Source: Herpetosiphonaceae bacterium (GTDB lineage: Bacteria > Chloroflexota > Chloroflexia > Chloroflexales > Herpetosiphonaceae). From it: DNA of 64,000 nt. Shown here in pieces: positions 16,514-26,423 of the stretch. Position numbers and translations under genes: made by a program. The notes under the pieces were generated by a model. It saw only the letters and a program-made list of their open reading frames with translations, was not told the origin of the DNA and did no database searches. Numbering within the stretch: position 1 is the first letter of the stretch; the number at the start of each line of letters is the position of its first letter. The stretch covers positions 333,655 to 397,654 of the forward strand of contig BPHZ01000003.1 in NCBI GenBank assembly GCA_026003835.1, given 5' to 3'.

Positions 16514-16885
16514 ATGGAAGGGATGATGGACGATCCGCTTGATCCAATCCGCTGGCGCGATGAGCTGTTGCAGATCCTCTACTGGCTGCGAGGAGAGGGG
16601 TTGGGCGAGGCCGTAACCCCGCAGGATCTGATGGTCTTCCTGGATGTTGCTGAGGATGTCGTGCAGTTGCAACTTGACCGGCTGGTAGAGGAGGGCTACG
16701 CAGCCATTGTGGATGGCTCGCCACGGCGCTACCGCCTGACCGGGTGGGGCGTGCAGGAGGGCGGGCGCCGCTTCGCCGATGAGTTTGCCGCGCTGACCCG
16801 GCAGGCGCATGGCGCCTGCAACAATCCCAAGTGCTCGTGTCATTCGCTCGGCCCGCAGGCCTGTGAGGAGCAGAGGCATATGTAG
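16514..16885 (+). CDS. winged-helix protein with Cys-rich tail in the hydrogenase operon
   Basis: 123 residues. Residues about 15-85 look like a winged helix (LLQILYWLRGEGLGEAVTPQDLMVFL, VQLQLDRLVEEGYAAIV, RYRLTGWG). The last 30 residues hold a short Cys/His motif (CNNPKCSCHS, then CEE) that could bind metal or an Fe-S cluster. It follows the protease gene closely and ends just before the tandem repeats. It could be a hydrogenase regulator or a maturation/assembly factor; I know no characterised member. The start at 16514 is followed by a second Met pair at residues 4-5. Confidence 0.65.
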   Translation: MEGMMDDPLDPIRWRDELLQILYWLRGEGLGEAVTPQDLMVFLDVAEDVVQLQLDRLVEEGYAAIVDGSPRRYRLTGWGVQEGGRRFADEFAALTRQAHGACNNPKCSCHSLGPQACEEQRHM

Positions 16886-16900
16886 GAGTTGCGACCACAG

Positions 16901-17217
16901 CCAGCGTGCTGGGGCGGTTGGGCGGGGCGGAGCCCCTCCAGCTCCGCCTTCCGCATCAGGAGCAGTGTGGGTGACGATAGCCGGCGTGCTGGGGTGGTTG
17001 GGCGGGGCGGAGCCCCTCCAGCTCCGCCTTCCGCATCAGGAGCAGTGTGGGTGACGATAGCCGGCGTGCTGGGGTGGTTGGGCGGGGCGGAGCCCCTCCG
17101 GCTTCTCCCCTCCTTATCAATAACAGGAGGGTTGAGCCATCCAGCGAGACGGGGCGGGGCGGAGCCCCGCCGGCTTCTCCCTTCCTTATCAATAACAGGA
17201 GGGTTGACTACTAACGG
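16901..17217 (+). repeat. 80-bp tandem repeat block inside the hydrogenase operon
   Basis: Two 80-bp units (16901-16980 and 16981-17060) differ at only two positions. A third unit starts identically at 17061 but switches after about 39 bases to a second module (GGCTTCTCCC...TTATCAATAACAGGAGGG). That module recurs in a fourth unit from 17141. Each unit has a GGGGC-GGA-GCCCC hairpin and a right end of the GGGTGAC or GGTTGACTACTA type, which links the block to the dispersed CTAG-ended repeats elsewhere in the window. Open frames crossing the block only reflect the repeat and are not genes. Confidence 0.85.
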
Positions 17218-17234
17218 TTCAAGGAAAGTATAAT

Positions 17235-18140
17235 ATGAAAATTCCAGAAACAGGCTTGACAGAAGAAGAATTTCAGCTGGCTGTCCAACGCCTCGACGAT
17301 CTGGTGAGAGAATTTGAGGCATTGCCCTATCCGCAGATACGGGAGAGGGTTTTCGCGCTGCTCCAGGCGGTCGATGCCATCCATCGCGAGGGGATCAGCA
17401 GGCTTGTACGCCTGCTGCGCGACCGTGGGCATCCCGGACTGATCGACGCTGCCGCCGGCGATCCGGCTGTACGAGTACTGCTGATGCTCTATGACCTTCT
17501 CCCCGGCGATGAGCGAAGCCAGGCCGAAGCGGCGCTCGATGCGGTTCGGCCCTATATCAACTCCCACGGCGGCGAAGTTGAGGTGCTGGAGGTTATCGAC
17601 GGCCTTGTGCATCTCCGTCTTTCCGGCGCCTGCGTTGGCTGCGCCGGCTCGGCAATAACGCTCAAACGGGGTATCGAGACCGCTTTGCGTGAGGGCTTTC
17701 CCGGTTTCAAAGGTATCCGGCTGCATGAGCCGCAGCCGAGCATGGAGGTCATCCCGCTCGAACCGGTCGGAGAGCGGACCCCGCGCCAGTTTCGTAGACC
17801 GATCTTTGTCGCTGTTGCGCGGGTGGAGGAGCTGCCCCCCGGTACGCTGCGGGCTGTTGGCGCCGGGGGCGTTCAAGTGCTGATTGCCAATCTCGACGGC
17901 GAGTTCTATGCTGTACGTAATCAGTGTCCGGGTAATGGAGCGCCGCTGGATGCTGCTACCTTTACCCCCCCGGTACTCGTCTGCCCCTGGCATAACGAAG
18001 CCTATGATATTCGCACAGGCAAGCGGGTCGATGGGCAGCAGGGGCGGGGGCTTATCGTCGTTCCCATCGCCGTTGTCGATGGTGTGCTTCAAGTTGCTGC
18101 CAATACCATCGCTGATCCCGATCATCCCCTTTCAACTTAG
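17235..18140 (+). CDS. NifU-domain/Rieske-like fusion protein, HhyE-type hydrogenase partner
   Basis: 301 residues. A helical N-terminus (about 1-95) is followed by a NifU C-terminal domain with the cluster-binding pair in GACVGCAGS (about residues 132-140). A Rieske-like domain from about residue 185 has CPGNGAPL and CPWHNEAYD. The usual first histidine of the Rieske centre (C-x-H) is Gly here, so a normal [2Fe-2S] Rieske cluster is unlikely. Fusions of this kind accompany Huc/Hhy hydrogenases (HucE, HhyE in mycobacteria), where they are proposed electron carriers. It is codirectional with the hydrogenase genes, beyond the tandem repeats. The ATG has AAGGAAAG upstream. Confidence 0.8.
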   Translation: MKIPETGLTEEEFQLAVQRLDDLVREFEALPYPQIRERVFALLQAVDAIHREGISRLVRLLRDRGHPGLIDAAAGDPAVRVLLMLYDLLPGDERSQAEAALDAVRPYINSHGGEVEVLEVIDGLVHLRLSGACVGCAGSAITLKRGIETALREGFPGFKGIRLHEPQPSMEVIPLEPVGERTPRQFRRPIFVAVARVEELPPGTLRAVGAGGVQVLIANLDGEFYAVRNQCPGNGAPLDAATFTPPVLVCPWHNEAYDIRTGKRVDGQQGRGLIVVPIAVVDGVLQVAANTIADPDHPLST

Positions 18141-18266
18141 CGGGAGATAGGTCGCTGAGCTATGGAGTTAATCCCTAACCACTCTGGAATCCTGTCCCGT
18201 GAGCATCGCGCCCTCCCGGGTGATCTTTTTTTGCCTCAAGCTCATTTCTCACATTTTAAAGGACCG

Positions 18267-18275
18267 TGATATACT
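18267..18275 (+). promoter_or_regulatory. candidate extended -10 promoter before the CorC-like pair
   Basis: TGATATACT matches an extended -10 (TG-n-TATACT), about 83 bases before the GTG start at 18359. No good -35 hexamer is present. The rest of the 18141-18358 gap holds a run of seven T after CCCGGGTGATC near 18224, a possible weak terminator for the hydrogenase operon. Confidence 0.4.
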
Positions 18276-18358
18276 GCACGTGCGCGTTGATGTTCCGCTC
18301 TCGTGTTCCACACATCCTATCGTATCCACTGCACAAATGAGTGGGATAAGGAGGTAAT

Positions 18359-19678
18359 GTGAGTCCTGGTGTGATAGCGATTCTGCTGCTGCTGATCGCT
18401 GTAAACGCCCTGTATGTCGCAGCAGAGTTTGCTGCTGTGAGCGTGCGTCAGAGCCGCATCCAGCAGCTCGCCGAGAATGGCCATACTATGGCCCGGCGGC
18501 TTTTACCCATCATCAAAGATCCTCTTCAGCTTGATCGCTATGTTGCGGCCTCGCAGATTGGTATCACCCTTTCAAGCCTGATCGCCGGTGCAGTTGGGCA
18601 GGCTATGCTCACCATCACGCTTGCTCCGCTTTTCGAGCGCTTGGCCGGGCTCCAGCCCGTCGCTGCTCGATCAACAGCCGTGATCGTTGTGCTGATCCTT
18701 CTGACCACCTTTCAGATGGTCCTCGGCGAGCTTGTCCCTAAGTCGGTCGCGCTGCAGTACCCCACCCAGACTGCCCTGTTAACCGTCCTGCCTATGCGCT
18801 GGTCGCTCAAGCTCTTCTCGTTCTTTATCGCGGTGCTCAACGGCAGCGGTATTATGATTCTGAGACTGCTGGGCTTTTCCCAGTCCAGCCACCGCCATAT
18901 CCATTCACCTGAGGAGATCGATCTGTTGATCGCAGAGAGTCGCGACGGTGGGCTGCTGGAGCCTGATGAGCAGCGCCGTCTGCACCAGGCGCTCCACCTG
19001 AGTATGCGCTCCGCCCACCATCTTATGATCCCGCGTGTCTACCTCTCGGCGGTCAGCGTTGATACTCCCTTTGAGCGGCTCGTTACGATTGTGGCCGAGA
19101 GCCCCTACACGCGCCTGCCGGTCTATGAGGGGTCGCTGGATACAATTGTCGGTATTATTCATACCCGCGATGTTGCCGCCCACTTTGCCGGCGGCGCGCC
19201 GGCGGCGACCGCAGCCGATCTGATGCGCCCTGTGGTAACTGCGCCGGAGACGCTGACGGCCGATCGTCTGCTGGCGCTGATGCGAGAGCGCAGAAGCCAT
19301 CACGTTATTGTCATCGACGAGTATGGCGGGGTCGCCGGCATGGTGACGCTCGAGGACGTTCTGGCCGAGCTGATGGGGGAGGTACCCGATGAGTTCAAGT
19401 TGGGCCAGCCGGCGCCGGAGCGTCTTCCCGATGGCCGCGTGCGCCTGCCCGGCCTGATGCGGCTGGATGAAGCTGAACCGTGGATTGGAACGCGCTGGAC
19501 CGGAGAGTCGGATACTGTCGCGGGCCGGGTGATCGAGGCTATCGGGCATCTTCCCGATGTTGGCGAGCAGGCAGTTATCGACGGCGTGCCGGTTGAGGTT
19601 GAGCGGATTGTGAATCGGGCAGTCGTTTCTGTCATTGCCTGCCCTGTCGCCAAGGAGGAGCAATCAGAGGATGAGTAG
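18359..19678 (+). CDS. CNNM/CorC (HlyC) family membrane protein 1
   Basis: 439 residues: an N-terminal DUF21/CNNM transmembrane domain (about 1-190, at least three helices, with the GELVPKSVALQYP motif), then a CBS pair (about 210-340, including IDEYGGVAGMVTLEDVLAELMGEV), then a C-terminal CorC_HlyC transporter-associated domain. The family is linked to Mg2+/Co2+ efflux and membrane ion homeostasis. The start is GTG after AAGGAGG. Its end overlaps the start of a second gene of the same family, indicating tandem duplication and coupled translation. Confidence 0.9.
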   Translation: MSPGVIAILLLLIAVNALYVAAEFAAVSVRQSRIQQLAENGHTMARRLLPIIKDPLQLDRYVAASQIGITLSSLIAGAVGQAMLTITLAPLFERLAGLQPVAARSTAVIVVLILLTTFQMVLGELVPKSVALQYPTQTALLTVLPMRWSLKLFSFFIAVLNGSGIMILRLLGFSQSSHRHIHSPEEIDLLIAESRDGGLLEPDEQRRLHQALHLSMRSAHHLMIPRVYLSAVSVDTPFERLVTIVAESPYTRLPVYEGSLDTIVGIIHTRDVAAHFAGGAPAATAADLMRPVVTAPETLTADRLLALMRERRSHHVIVIDEYGGVAGMVTLEDVLAELMGEVPDEFKLGQPAPERLPDGRVRLPGLMRLDEAEPWIGTRWTGESDTVAGRVIEAIGHLPDVGEQAVIDGVPVEVERIVNRAVVSVIACPVAKEEQSEDE

Positions 19679-20999
19679 CCTGATACCAGTTCTGATCATC
19701 GCTGGGCTCATTCTCCTCAATGGGCTTTTTGTGGCCGCCGAGTTTGCGGTCGTCGGGGCTCCTCGCGCCTCTATTGAGCATCGTGCGGCCCAGGGGAACC
19801 GCGTGGCGCGCCGTGTACATGCTATTCTGACCCAGCCACAGCTACAGGATCGCTATATCGCTACGGCGCAGCTCGGTATTACGCTTGCCAGCCTGGGCCT
19901 GGGTATGTACGGCGAGCATCTTCTGGCAGAGTGGATCGCACATCAGCTGGAGGCGATAGGCCCTCCGCGCTGGGTGGCGGCGCATACCATTGCCAGCGTT
20001 CTGGCGATCACGATTCTGACCTACTTTCATATTGTCGTCGGCGAGATGGTGCCGAAGTCGATCTCGCTGCAGCGCGCTGAGCGGGCGGTGCTGTGGATCA
20101 CGCCGGTGATGGAGTGGGCGCAGCTCTTGCTCTACCCGCTTGTCCTGGCGCTTAATGGCCTTGGCAATCTGGTCCTCAAGCTGTTGGGTATCCAGCGCCA
20201 GGCCGGAGGCCATGAGCATTACTATTCGACCGAGGAGCTGCAGTACATTATCCGCGAGAGCCAGGAGGGCGGAATGCTGCGAGCGGAGGCGGCACGGATC
20301 ATCGACGAGCTGTTCGAGTTCGGCGATCTCACTGCCGGTGAGGTGATGGTCCCGCGCGTCCGGATCGATGGTATTCCCCTCGGCGCAACCTCCCAGGTGT
20401 TGGCCGACATTGTCCGGCGGACTCCTCATACGCGCTACCCCGTGTACGAAGGCGATCTTGACCATATCGCAGGCATGATCCATATCAAAGATGTCCTGCG
20501 CGTGCAGCTTGCCAATCGATCGCTGGAGCGCGGCGATCTGCGCCCAATGCCCTACGTCCCCGAGGCGACGACTCTCGACCAGGTTCTGGCTACGATGCGC
20601 GCGCATCGTACGCAAATGGTTGTGGTTATGGATGAGCATGGCGGAACTGCCGGCCTGATAACCATTGAGGATCTCTTTGAGGAGGTCGTCGGCGAGATTG
20701 ATGAGCGTGCCCGAGGGCATCCATCGATCATGCGCGATGAAGCGGGTCGCCTGCTTGTGGCGGGCACCGTACGATTGGAAGAGGTTGGCGAGCAGCTTGG
20801 CGTCGTCCTCGAACACGAGGAAGTCGATACGGTCAGTGGGCTGATCCTGACGCTCCTTGGGCGGCCACCAGTCGTCGGCGATGAGGTGAGCTATGATCAA
20901 GTGCGCTTTGTCGTGCTTGCGGTGAAAGGGTATGGTGTGGATCTGTGCCGGGTTACCCCGCTGGCGCCGGCAGAAAGTACGCTGACAGTTCCCGAGTGA
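19671..20999 (+). CDS. CNNM/CorC (HlyC) family membrane protein 2
   Basis: 442 residues with the same order as its neighbour: DUF21 membrane domain (GEMVPKSISLQRAERAV), CBS pair with MDEHGGTAGLITIEDLFEEVVGEI, and a CorC_HlyC domain at the end. ATG at 19671 overlaps the preceding stop (ATGAGTAG); a longer frame from 19635 would run deep into the upstream gene. The two proteins are clearly paralogous and may form a heteromeric ion transporter, which is inference. Confidence 0.9.
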   Translation: MSSLIPVLIIAGLILLNGLFVAAEFAVVGAPRASIEHRAAQGNRVARRVHAILTQPQLQDRYIATAQLGITLASLGLGMYGEHLLAEWIAHQLEAIGPPRWVAAHTIASVLAITILTYFHIVVGEMVPKSISLQRAERAVLWITPVMEWAQLLLYPLVLALNGLGNLVLKLLGIQRQAGGHEHYYSTEELQYIIRESQEGGMLRAEAARIIDELFEFGDLTAGEVMVPRVRIDGIPLGATSQVLADIVRRTPHTRYPVYEGDLDHIAGMIHIKDVLRVQLANRSLERGDLRPMPYVPEATTLDQVLATMRAHRTQMVVVMDEHGGTAGLITIEDLFEEVVGEIDERARGHPSIMRDEAGRLLVAGTVRLEEVGEQLGVVLEHEEVDTVSGLILTLLGRPPVVGDEVSYDQVRFVVLAVKGYGVDLCRVTPLAPAESTLTVPE

Positions 21000-21045
21000 T
21001 TGGATATCTTCGCCTGTTTCAACAACAATAGCGAAGGAGTCGCTC

Positions 21046-22161
21046 ATGGTTGTCATTGTGGGGGGCGGCATCTGCGGCCTGGCGATTGGCTGGTACCTGG
21101 CGCGTGCCCGTGTGCCCGTCACGATCGTTGAGCGTGGCGAGGCGGGACGGGCTGCGACCTGGGCCGCTGGGGGCATCCTTGCGCCGCAGATTGAGGGGGA
21201 TGAGGGCAGCGAGCACGTGCGCCGGTTGTTTCTCGCCAGCCACGCGCTGTGGCCAGCATGGGCGCGGGAGCTTGAGCACAGCGCGGGGATGGCGGTCGAC
21301 TATCGCAGCGAGGGAACACTCGTGGTGGCGTTTGGGCAGGAGGGCGCCAGGCTGCTGCGCCAGGAGTATGAAGCGCAGCGCAAAGGGGAGATTGGGCTGG
21401 AGTGGCTCTCAGGCAAGGAGGTCCGCCGGCGTGAGCCGCACCTGTCCGCCAACGTTTCCGCTGCCCTCTTCAGCGCTCTCGGCCACCAGGTCGATAATCG
21501 CAAGGTTGCCTTGGCGCTGCGCACAGCGTTCCTCAGATCAGGAGGAGTGCTGCGCGAGCATACGCCGGTCGAAGAGATTATGATCACTGCGGGCAGGGTG
21601 CAGGGTGTACGCGCTGCCGGCGAAATATTGATGGCCGATGTCGTTGTTCTCGCCGCCGGAAGCTGGTCGGCCTCTATCCCCGGCCTACCTGCTGATACAC
21701 GGCTCCCGGTTCGCCCTGTCAAAGGTCAGATTGTGGCCGTACGAATGCCATCTGAGGCTCCGTTCCTCCGCCACGTCATCTACGGCGCCGGCGTGTATCT
21801 GGTTCCTCGTCTCGACGGGCGGTTATTGGTGGGCGCGACTGTCGAGGAATGCGGTTTTGATACTCAGGTGACTGCTGGGGCTGTCTTCGCGCTGCTGCGT
21901 GGCGCTCGCCGTATCCTCCCTGTCATCGACGATCGACCGGTGATCGAAATGTGGGCAGGGCTGCGGCCAGGCAGCCCCGATGGGGCGCCGATCCTTGGCG
22001 AGGCGCAGGTGTCTGGACTGATCGTCGCTACTGGCCATTTCCGCAATGGCATCCTGCTGGCGCCGATCACCGCTGAAAGTATCAGCCATCTGATACTAAC
22101 TGGCGAGTCCCCTGAGGTTATCAGGTCATTCTCGCCGCAACGCTTCACCAGCGAGGCGTGA
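21046..22161 (+). CDS. thiO: FAD-dependent glycine oxidase ThiO-like
   Basis: 371 residues of the DAO family. The FAD-binding dinucleotide motif starts at residue 3 (IVGGGICGLAIGWYLA), followed by the ERGEAGRAATWAAGGIL segment typical of ThiO, which oxidises glycine to the imine used for the thiazole ring of thiamine. The C-terminal region has MWAGLRPGSPDGAPILG and ATGHFRNGILLAP, the second flavin-contact region. No other thiamine genes are in the window, so a general amino-acid oxidase remains possible. The ribosome-binding site is GAAGGAG. Confidence 0.8.
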   Translation: MVVIVGGGICGLAIGWYLARARVPVTIVERGEAGRAATWAAGGILAPQIEGDEGSEHVRRLFLASHALWPAWARELEHSAGMAVDYRSEGTLVVAFGQEGARLLRQEYEAQRKGEIGLEWLSGKEVRRREPHLSANVSAALFSALGHQVDNRKVALALRTAFLRSGGVLREHTPVEEIMITAGRVQGVRAAGEILMADVVVLAAGSWSASIPGLPADTRLPVRPVKGQIVAVRMPSEAPFLRHVIYGAGVYLVPRLDGRLLVGATVEECGFDTQVTAGAVFALLRGARRILPVIDDRPVIEMWAGLRPGSPDGAPILGEAQVSGLIVATGHFRNGILLAPITAESISHLILTGESPEVIRSFSPQRFTSEA

Positions 22162-22471
22162 TATCCCCCTGACTGAGTCTTTCTAAGGAAGATCTAGCCA
22201 TATGGCGGGTCTAATGCTATAATAACTTAGCATATTTCTTCACCCAACGTTCCAGCCATCTTCAATTCCAATCCCACAATTATTCTCGACATTCTGCGTG
22301 AGCGCAAGCCGCAGATTGGCTCTCGATCTGTCTATTGCTGTAGCTGAAGATGCAGGCTTATGCTCGCTTCTCCAGCTATGAATGGTGCAGTGTGATATGA
22401 GGCTGGTTGATGTGCGGTCCTGGCAATGCGGTCGTTCTCCATACCTTTTATAGAAACAAGGAGGGATACCT
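22162..22471. other. 310-base gap between thiO and the hydrolase gene
   Basis: No coding signal is evident. An extended -10 promoter element (TGCTATAAT, hexamer at 22218-22223) is the only clear motif. It is about 250 bases before the hydrolase start, so a long leader or a second promoter nearer the gene would be needed. Confidence 0.4.
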
Positions 22472-23272
22472 ATGTCACTCGCTACCTCAAACGGCGTACA
22501 GGTCGCCTTCGATGACGCTGGCACCGGGGAGCCGATCTTGCTGTGTCTACCGGGCTGGTGTACTCATAAAACACTCTTCACGCCGCTCGTAGAACGCTTG
22601 AGTGCGAACCATCGTGTTCTTGCATTGGATTGGCCTGGACACGGTGAATCTGAGACCCCGGCGACTGATTTTGGCTATGCTGAATTGGTAGAGAGTACAT
22701 TAGCGGTTATCGAAGCCAGTCGAGCACAGCAGGTTATCCCAATAGCCCAGTCACATGCCGGCTGGGTGGCAATTGAGCTGCGCCGTCGGCTCGGTGAGCG
22801 CGTACCGCGGATTGTCTTGATCAGCTGGATTGTTTTAGATCCACCACCGCCGTTCTTGAACGCGTTACAAGCGTTGCAAGACCCGGAGCGTTGGCGTGAG
22901 ACGGTCGGGCAGTTATTTGCCATGTGGCTGGACAGCGCGCCGCCTGCTGTAGATCAGCAAATTCGCCAGCAGATGGGGAGTCACAGTTTTGAGATGTGGG
23001 CGCGGGCCGGACGCGAAATTATCGCGATGTATGGGCGAGAGGGTAGTCCTCTCAAGGCGCTCAGCACCCTCGACCCGCCGGTGCCGGTATTGCACACCTA
23101 TGCTCAACCTCGTGCCCCGGAATATCTCGCCGCACAGGAAGCGTTTGCACACGACCATCCGTGGTTCACAGTGCGCCGGGTAGAGGCGATCAGCCATTTC
23201 CCGATGCTTGAGGCGCCAGATGCAACTGCCGCAGCCATAGACGCATTCGTCAGATCATTTGCCATGCATTGA
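22472..23272 (+). CDS. alpha/beta-hydrolase
   Basis: 266 residues covering one alpha/beta-hydrolase fold. An oxyanion-hole region appears early (LLCLPGWCTHKTLF). The nucleophile elbow is A-Q-S-H-A-G near residue 92, a variant of G-x-S-x-G with small residues at both ends. The catalytic His is in ISHFPMLEAPD near residue 245. The acid is probably in the segment before it. The family includes esterases, haloalkane dehalogenase-like and C-C hydrolases, and the substrate is unknown. AAGGAGGG precedes the ATG. It stands alone between promoter-like and repeat sequences. Confidence 0.85.
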   Translation: MSLATSNGVQVAFDDAGTGEPILLCLPGWCTHKTLFTPLVERLSANHRVLALDWPGHGESETPATDFGYAELVESTLAVIEASRAQQVIPIAQSHAGWVAIELRRRLGERVPRIVLISWIVLDPPPPFLNALQALQDPERWRETVGQLFAMWLDSAPPAVDQQIRQQMGSHSFEMWARAGREIIAMYGREGSPLKALSTLDPPVPVLHTYAQPRAPEYLAAQEAFAHDHPWFTVRRVEAISHFPMLEAPDATAAAIDAFVRSFAMH

Positions 23273-23279
23273 GAACATA

Positions 23280-23347
23280 ATGGGGCGGTTCGGAGGAGCT
23301 ACGTCCCTCCGAACTGCCTTATAAATATCAAAGGGGTTAACTACTAG
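23280..23347. repeat. CTAG-ended palindromic repeat, partial copy
   Basis: A near-perfect 13-bp inverted repeat (GGCGGTTCGGAGG/CCTCCGAACTGCC) surrounds a centre with TACGTCC. About 20 bases later comes GGGGTTAACTACTAG, the same right-end form (GG-n-T-n-AC-n-ACTAG) as copies at 58421-58493 and 62467-62566. No clear left terminal repeat was found. Confidence 0.55.
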
Positions 23348-23349
23348 TG

Positions 23350-23374
23350 GCCCACCATGATCCGTATGGTGGGC
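23350..23374 (+). terminator. hairpin after the hydrolase gene
   Basis: GCCCACCAT (23350-23358) pairs perfectly with ATGGTGGGC (23366-23374) around seven bases. A short T-containing stretch follows. It could terminate transcription from the hydrolase gene before the sucC promoter. Confidence 0.5.
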
Positions 23375-23460
23375 TGCTGGTTTCCTCCTTCTCATTGCCG
23401 GAAGCCCTAAAAAGGGTCTGCTCTCAATTGCTTAAAACATGGAGATCATTGCCCATTGCG

Positions 23461-23489
23461 TTGACAGCTTTGGGATTGCCTGCTACGAT
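23461..23489 (+). promoter_or_regulatory. sigma-70-type promoter for sucC
   Basis: TTGACA (23461-23466) and TACGAT (23484-23489) are separated by exactly 17 bases, about 70 bases before the sucC start. This also supports the choice of ATG 23560, because the promoter lies inside the longer alternative frame. Confidence 0.7.
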
Positions 23490-23559
23490 AGCAGCGGCTA
23501 CACCGTGCGAAACATCACATAGTCGCAATAACGTTTGGATCAGTAAGGAGACTTTGAGG

Positions 23560-24696
23560 ATGAAGCTCCACGAATACCAGGCTCGAGATATCCTGGCGCG
23601 CTATGGTATTCCCGTCACTGGCGGCGGGATGGCTACTACTCCTGAGGAGGTACGCCGGCTGGCCGAGGAGATCGGCGGTCGCGTCGTCGTCAAGGCGCAG
23701 GTTCATGTCGGCGGCCGCGGCAAGGCGGGCGGCATCAAGCTGGCGGATACTCCGGCGCAGGCGGAGGAGGTGGCCCGCCAGATCCTGGGCATGGATATCA
23801 AAGGGCTGACGGTAGAGAAGGTGCTGGTCGCAGAGGCCATCACCTATCAGAAAGAGATTTACCTCGGCGCAATTCTTGACCGGGGCAGCAAGCGTATCGT
23901 GTTTATGGCTAGCTCTGAGGGCGGTATCGAGATTGAAGAGGTAGCCAAGACGAAGCCCGAGGCGATTATTAAAGTTGCGGCGGATCCAATGCTGGGGCTG
24001 CTGGATTTCCAGGCGCGGCAGCTGGCCTTCGGCATCGGGCTGAAGGATAGCCGCCAGGTGCGCCAGTTTGCCCAGATCGCCGTGGCGCTCTACCAAACCT
24101 TTGTCCAGAGCGACGCCTCGTTGGTCGAGATCAATCCCCTGGTCATCAAAGAGGATGGCAATCTGTTAGCGCTGGACTCCAAGATCGTCCTTGACGATAG
24201 CGCGCTCTTCCGCCATCCGGATCTTGCCCAGCTGCGCGATATCTCAGAGGAGCCGCCGGCGGAGACACGCGCCCGTGAGGCAGGCATCACCTTTATCAAG
24301 CTCGACGGCAATATCGGCTGTATGGTCAACGGCGCCGGTCTGGCTATGGCGACCATGGATGTGGTTAAGCTCTACGGCGGCGAGCCGGCCAACTTTCTGG
24401 ATATCGGCGGCGGCGCGGGGGCGGATAAGGTTGCTGCGGCGCTTGACATAATCCTTGACGACCCCAAGGTCAATGCCGTGATGGTTAATATTTTCGGCGG
24501 TATTACCCGCTGCGATGAGGTGGCGCGCGGTATCGTCACGGCGCTGGGGCAGGTGCAGCGCCGCGTCCCAATGGTGGTCAGGCTTGTCGGTACGAACGAG
24601 GAGGAGGGCCGCCGCATTCTGGCCGACGCGAAGCTCGTTCCGGCGGCGACGCTGGCAGAGGCGGCGCAGAAGGCTGTGGAGCTGGCGCAGGGCTAG
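23560..24696 (+). CDS. sucC: succinate-CoA ligase beta subunit SucC
   Basis: 378 residues, the usual SucC length. An ATP-grasp domain begins at [19 protein letters not shown] and includes [18 protein letters not shown]. The C-terminal CoA-ligase domain has [30 protein letters not shown] and [16 protein letters not shown], the loops shared with SucD in the active site. The enzyme converts succinyl-CoA to succinate with ATP or GTP formation in the citric acid cycle. AAGGAG precedes ATG 23560; an upstream in-frame extension is not conserved. The partner sucD lies 1.7 kb downstream rather than adjacent. Confidence 0.96.
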   Translation: MKLHEYQARDILARYGIPVTGGGMATTPEEVRRLAEEIGGRVVVKAQVHVGGRGKAGGIKLADTPAQAEEVARQILGMDIKGLTVEKVLVAEAITYQKEIYLGAILDRGSKRIVFMASSEGGIEIEEVAKTKPEAIIKVAADPMLGLLDFQARQLAFGIGLKDSRQVRQFAQIAVALYQTFVQSDASLVEINPLVIKEDGNLLALDSKIVLDDSALFRHPDLAQLRDISEEPPAETRAREAGITFIKLDGNIGCMVNGAGLAMATMDVVKLYGGEPANFLDIGGGAGADKVAAALDIILDDPKVNAVMVNIFGGITRCDEVARGIVTALGQVQRRVPMVVRLVGTNEEEGRRILADAKLVPAATLAEAAQKAVELAQG

Positions 24697-24740
24697 GCTC
24701 AGCCGCTGAGGCGTAAGGCAACCACCGGAGGCCTTTCCGA

Positions 24741-25235
<495 letters not shown>

Positions 25236-25314
25236 CTATCGCAACTTTGCCAGAGGGAAGCTAACCTACTTAGCAGACAAGGAGCCTGGGCGTGCGGTAG
25301 AGTAGCAGCGTTGA

Positions 25315-26343
<1,029 letters not shown>

Positions 26344-26423
26344 GTGCATGGTTCAAAGCGGGCCTGATCCTGGCGTGTCCCTACCGCATATGTCAGGTTC
26401 CAAGTAGTCCAAAGGAGGGCATC

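Noticed and set aside
16901..17217. CRISPR array
   Set aside because: Units follow each other directly with no spacers, have internal hairpins, and no cas gene is near.
16840..17322. Open frames on both strands with repeated Gly/Ala/Pro peptides over the tandem repeats
   Set aside because: The peptide repeats only reflect the 80-bp DNA repeat, whose length is not even a multiple of three.
19842..21176. 444-residue open frame antisense to the second CorC-like gene
   Set aside because: A shadow of the CorC-like gene, rich in His, Arg and Gln, without ribosome-binding site or domain.
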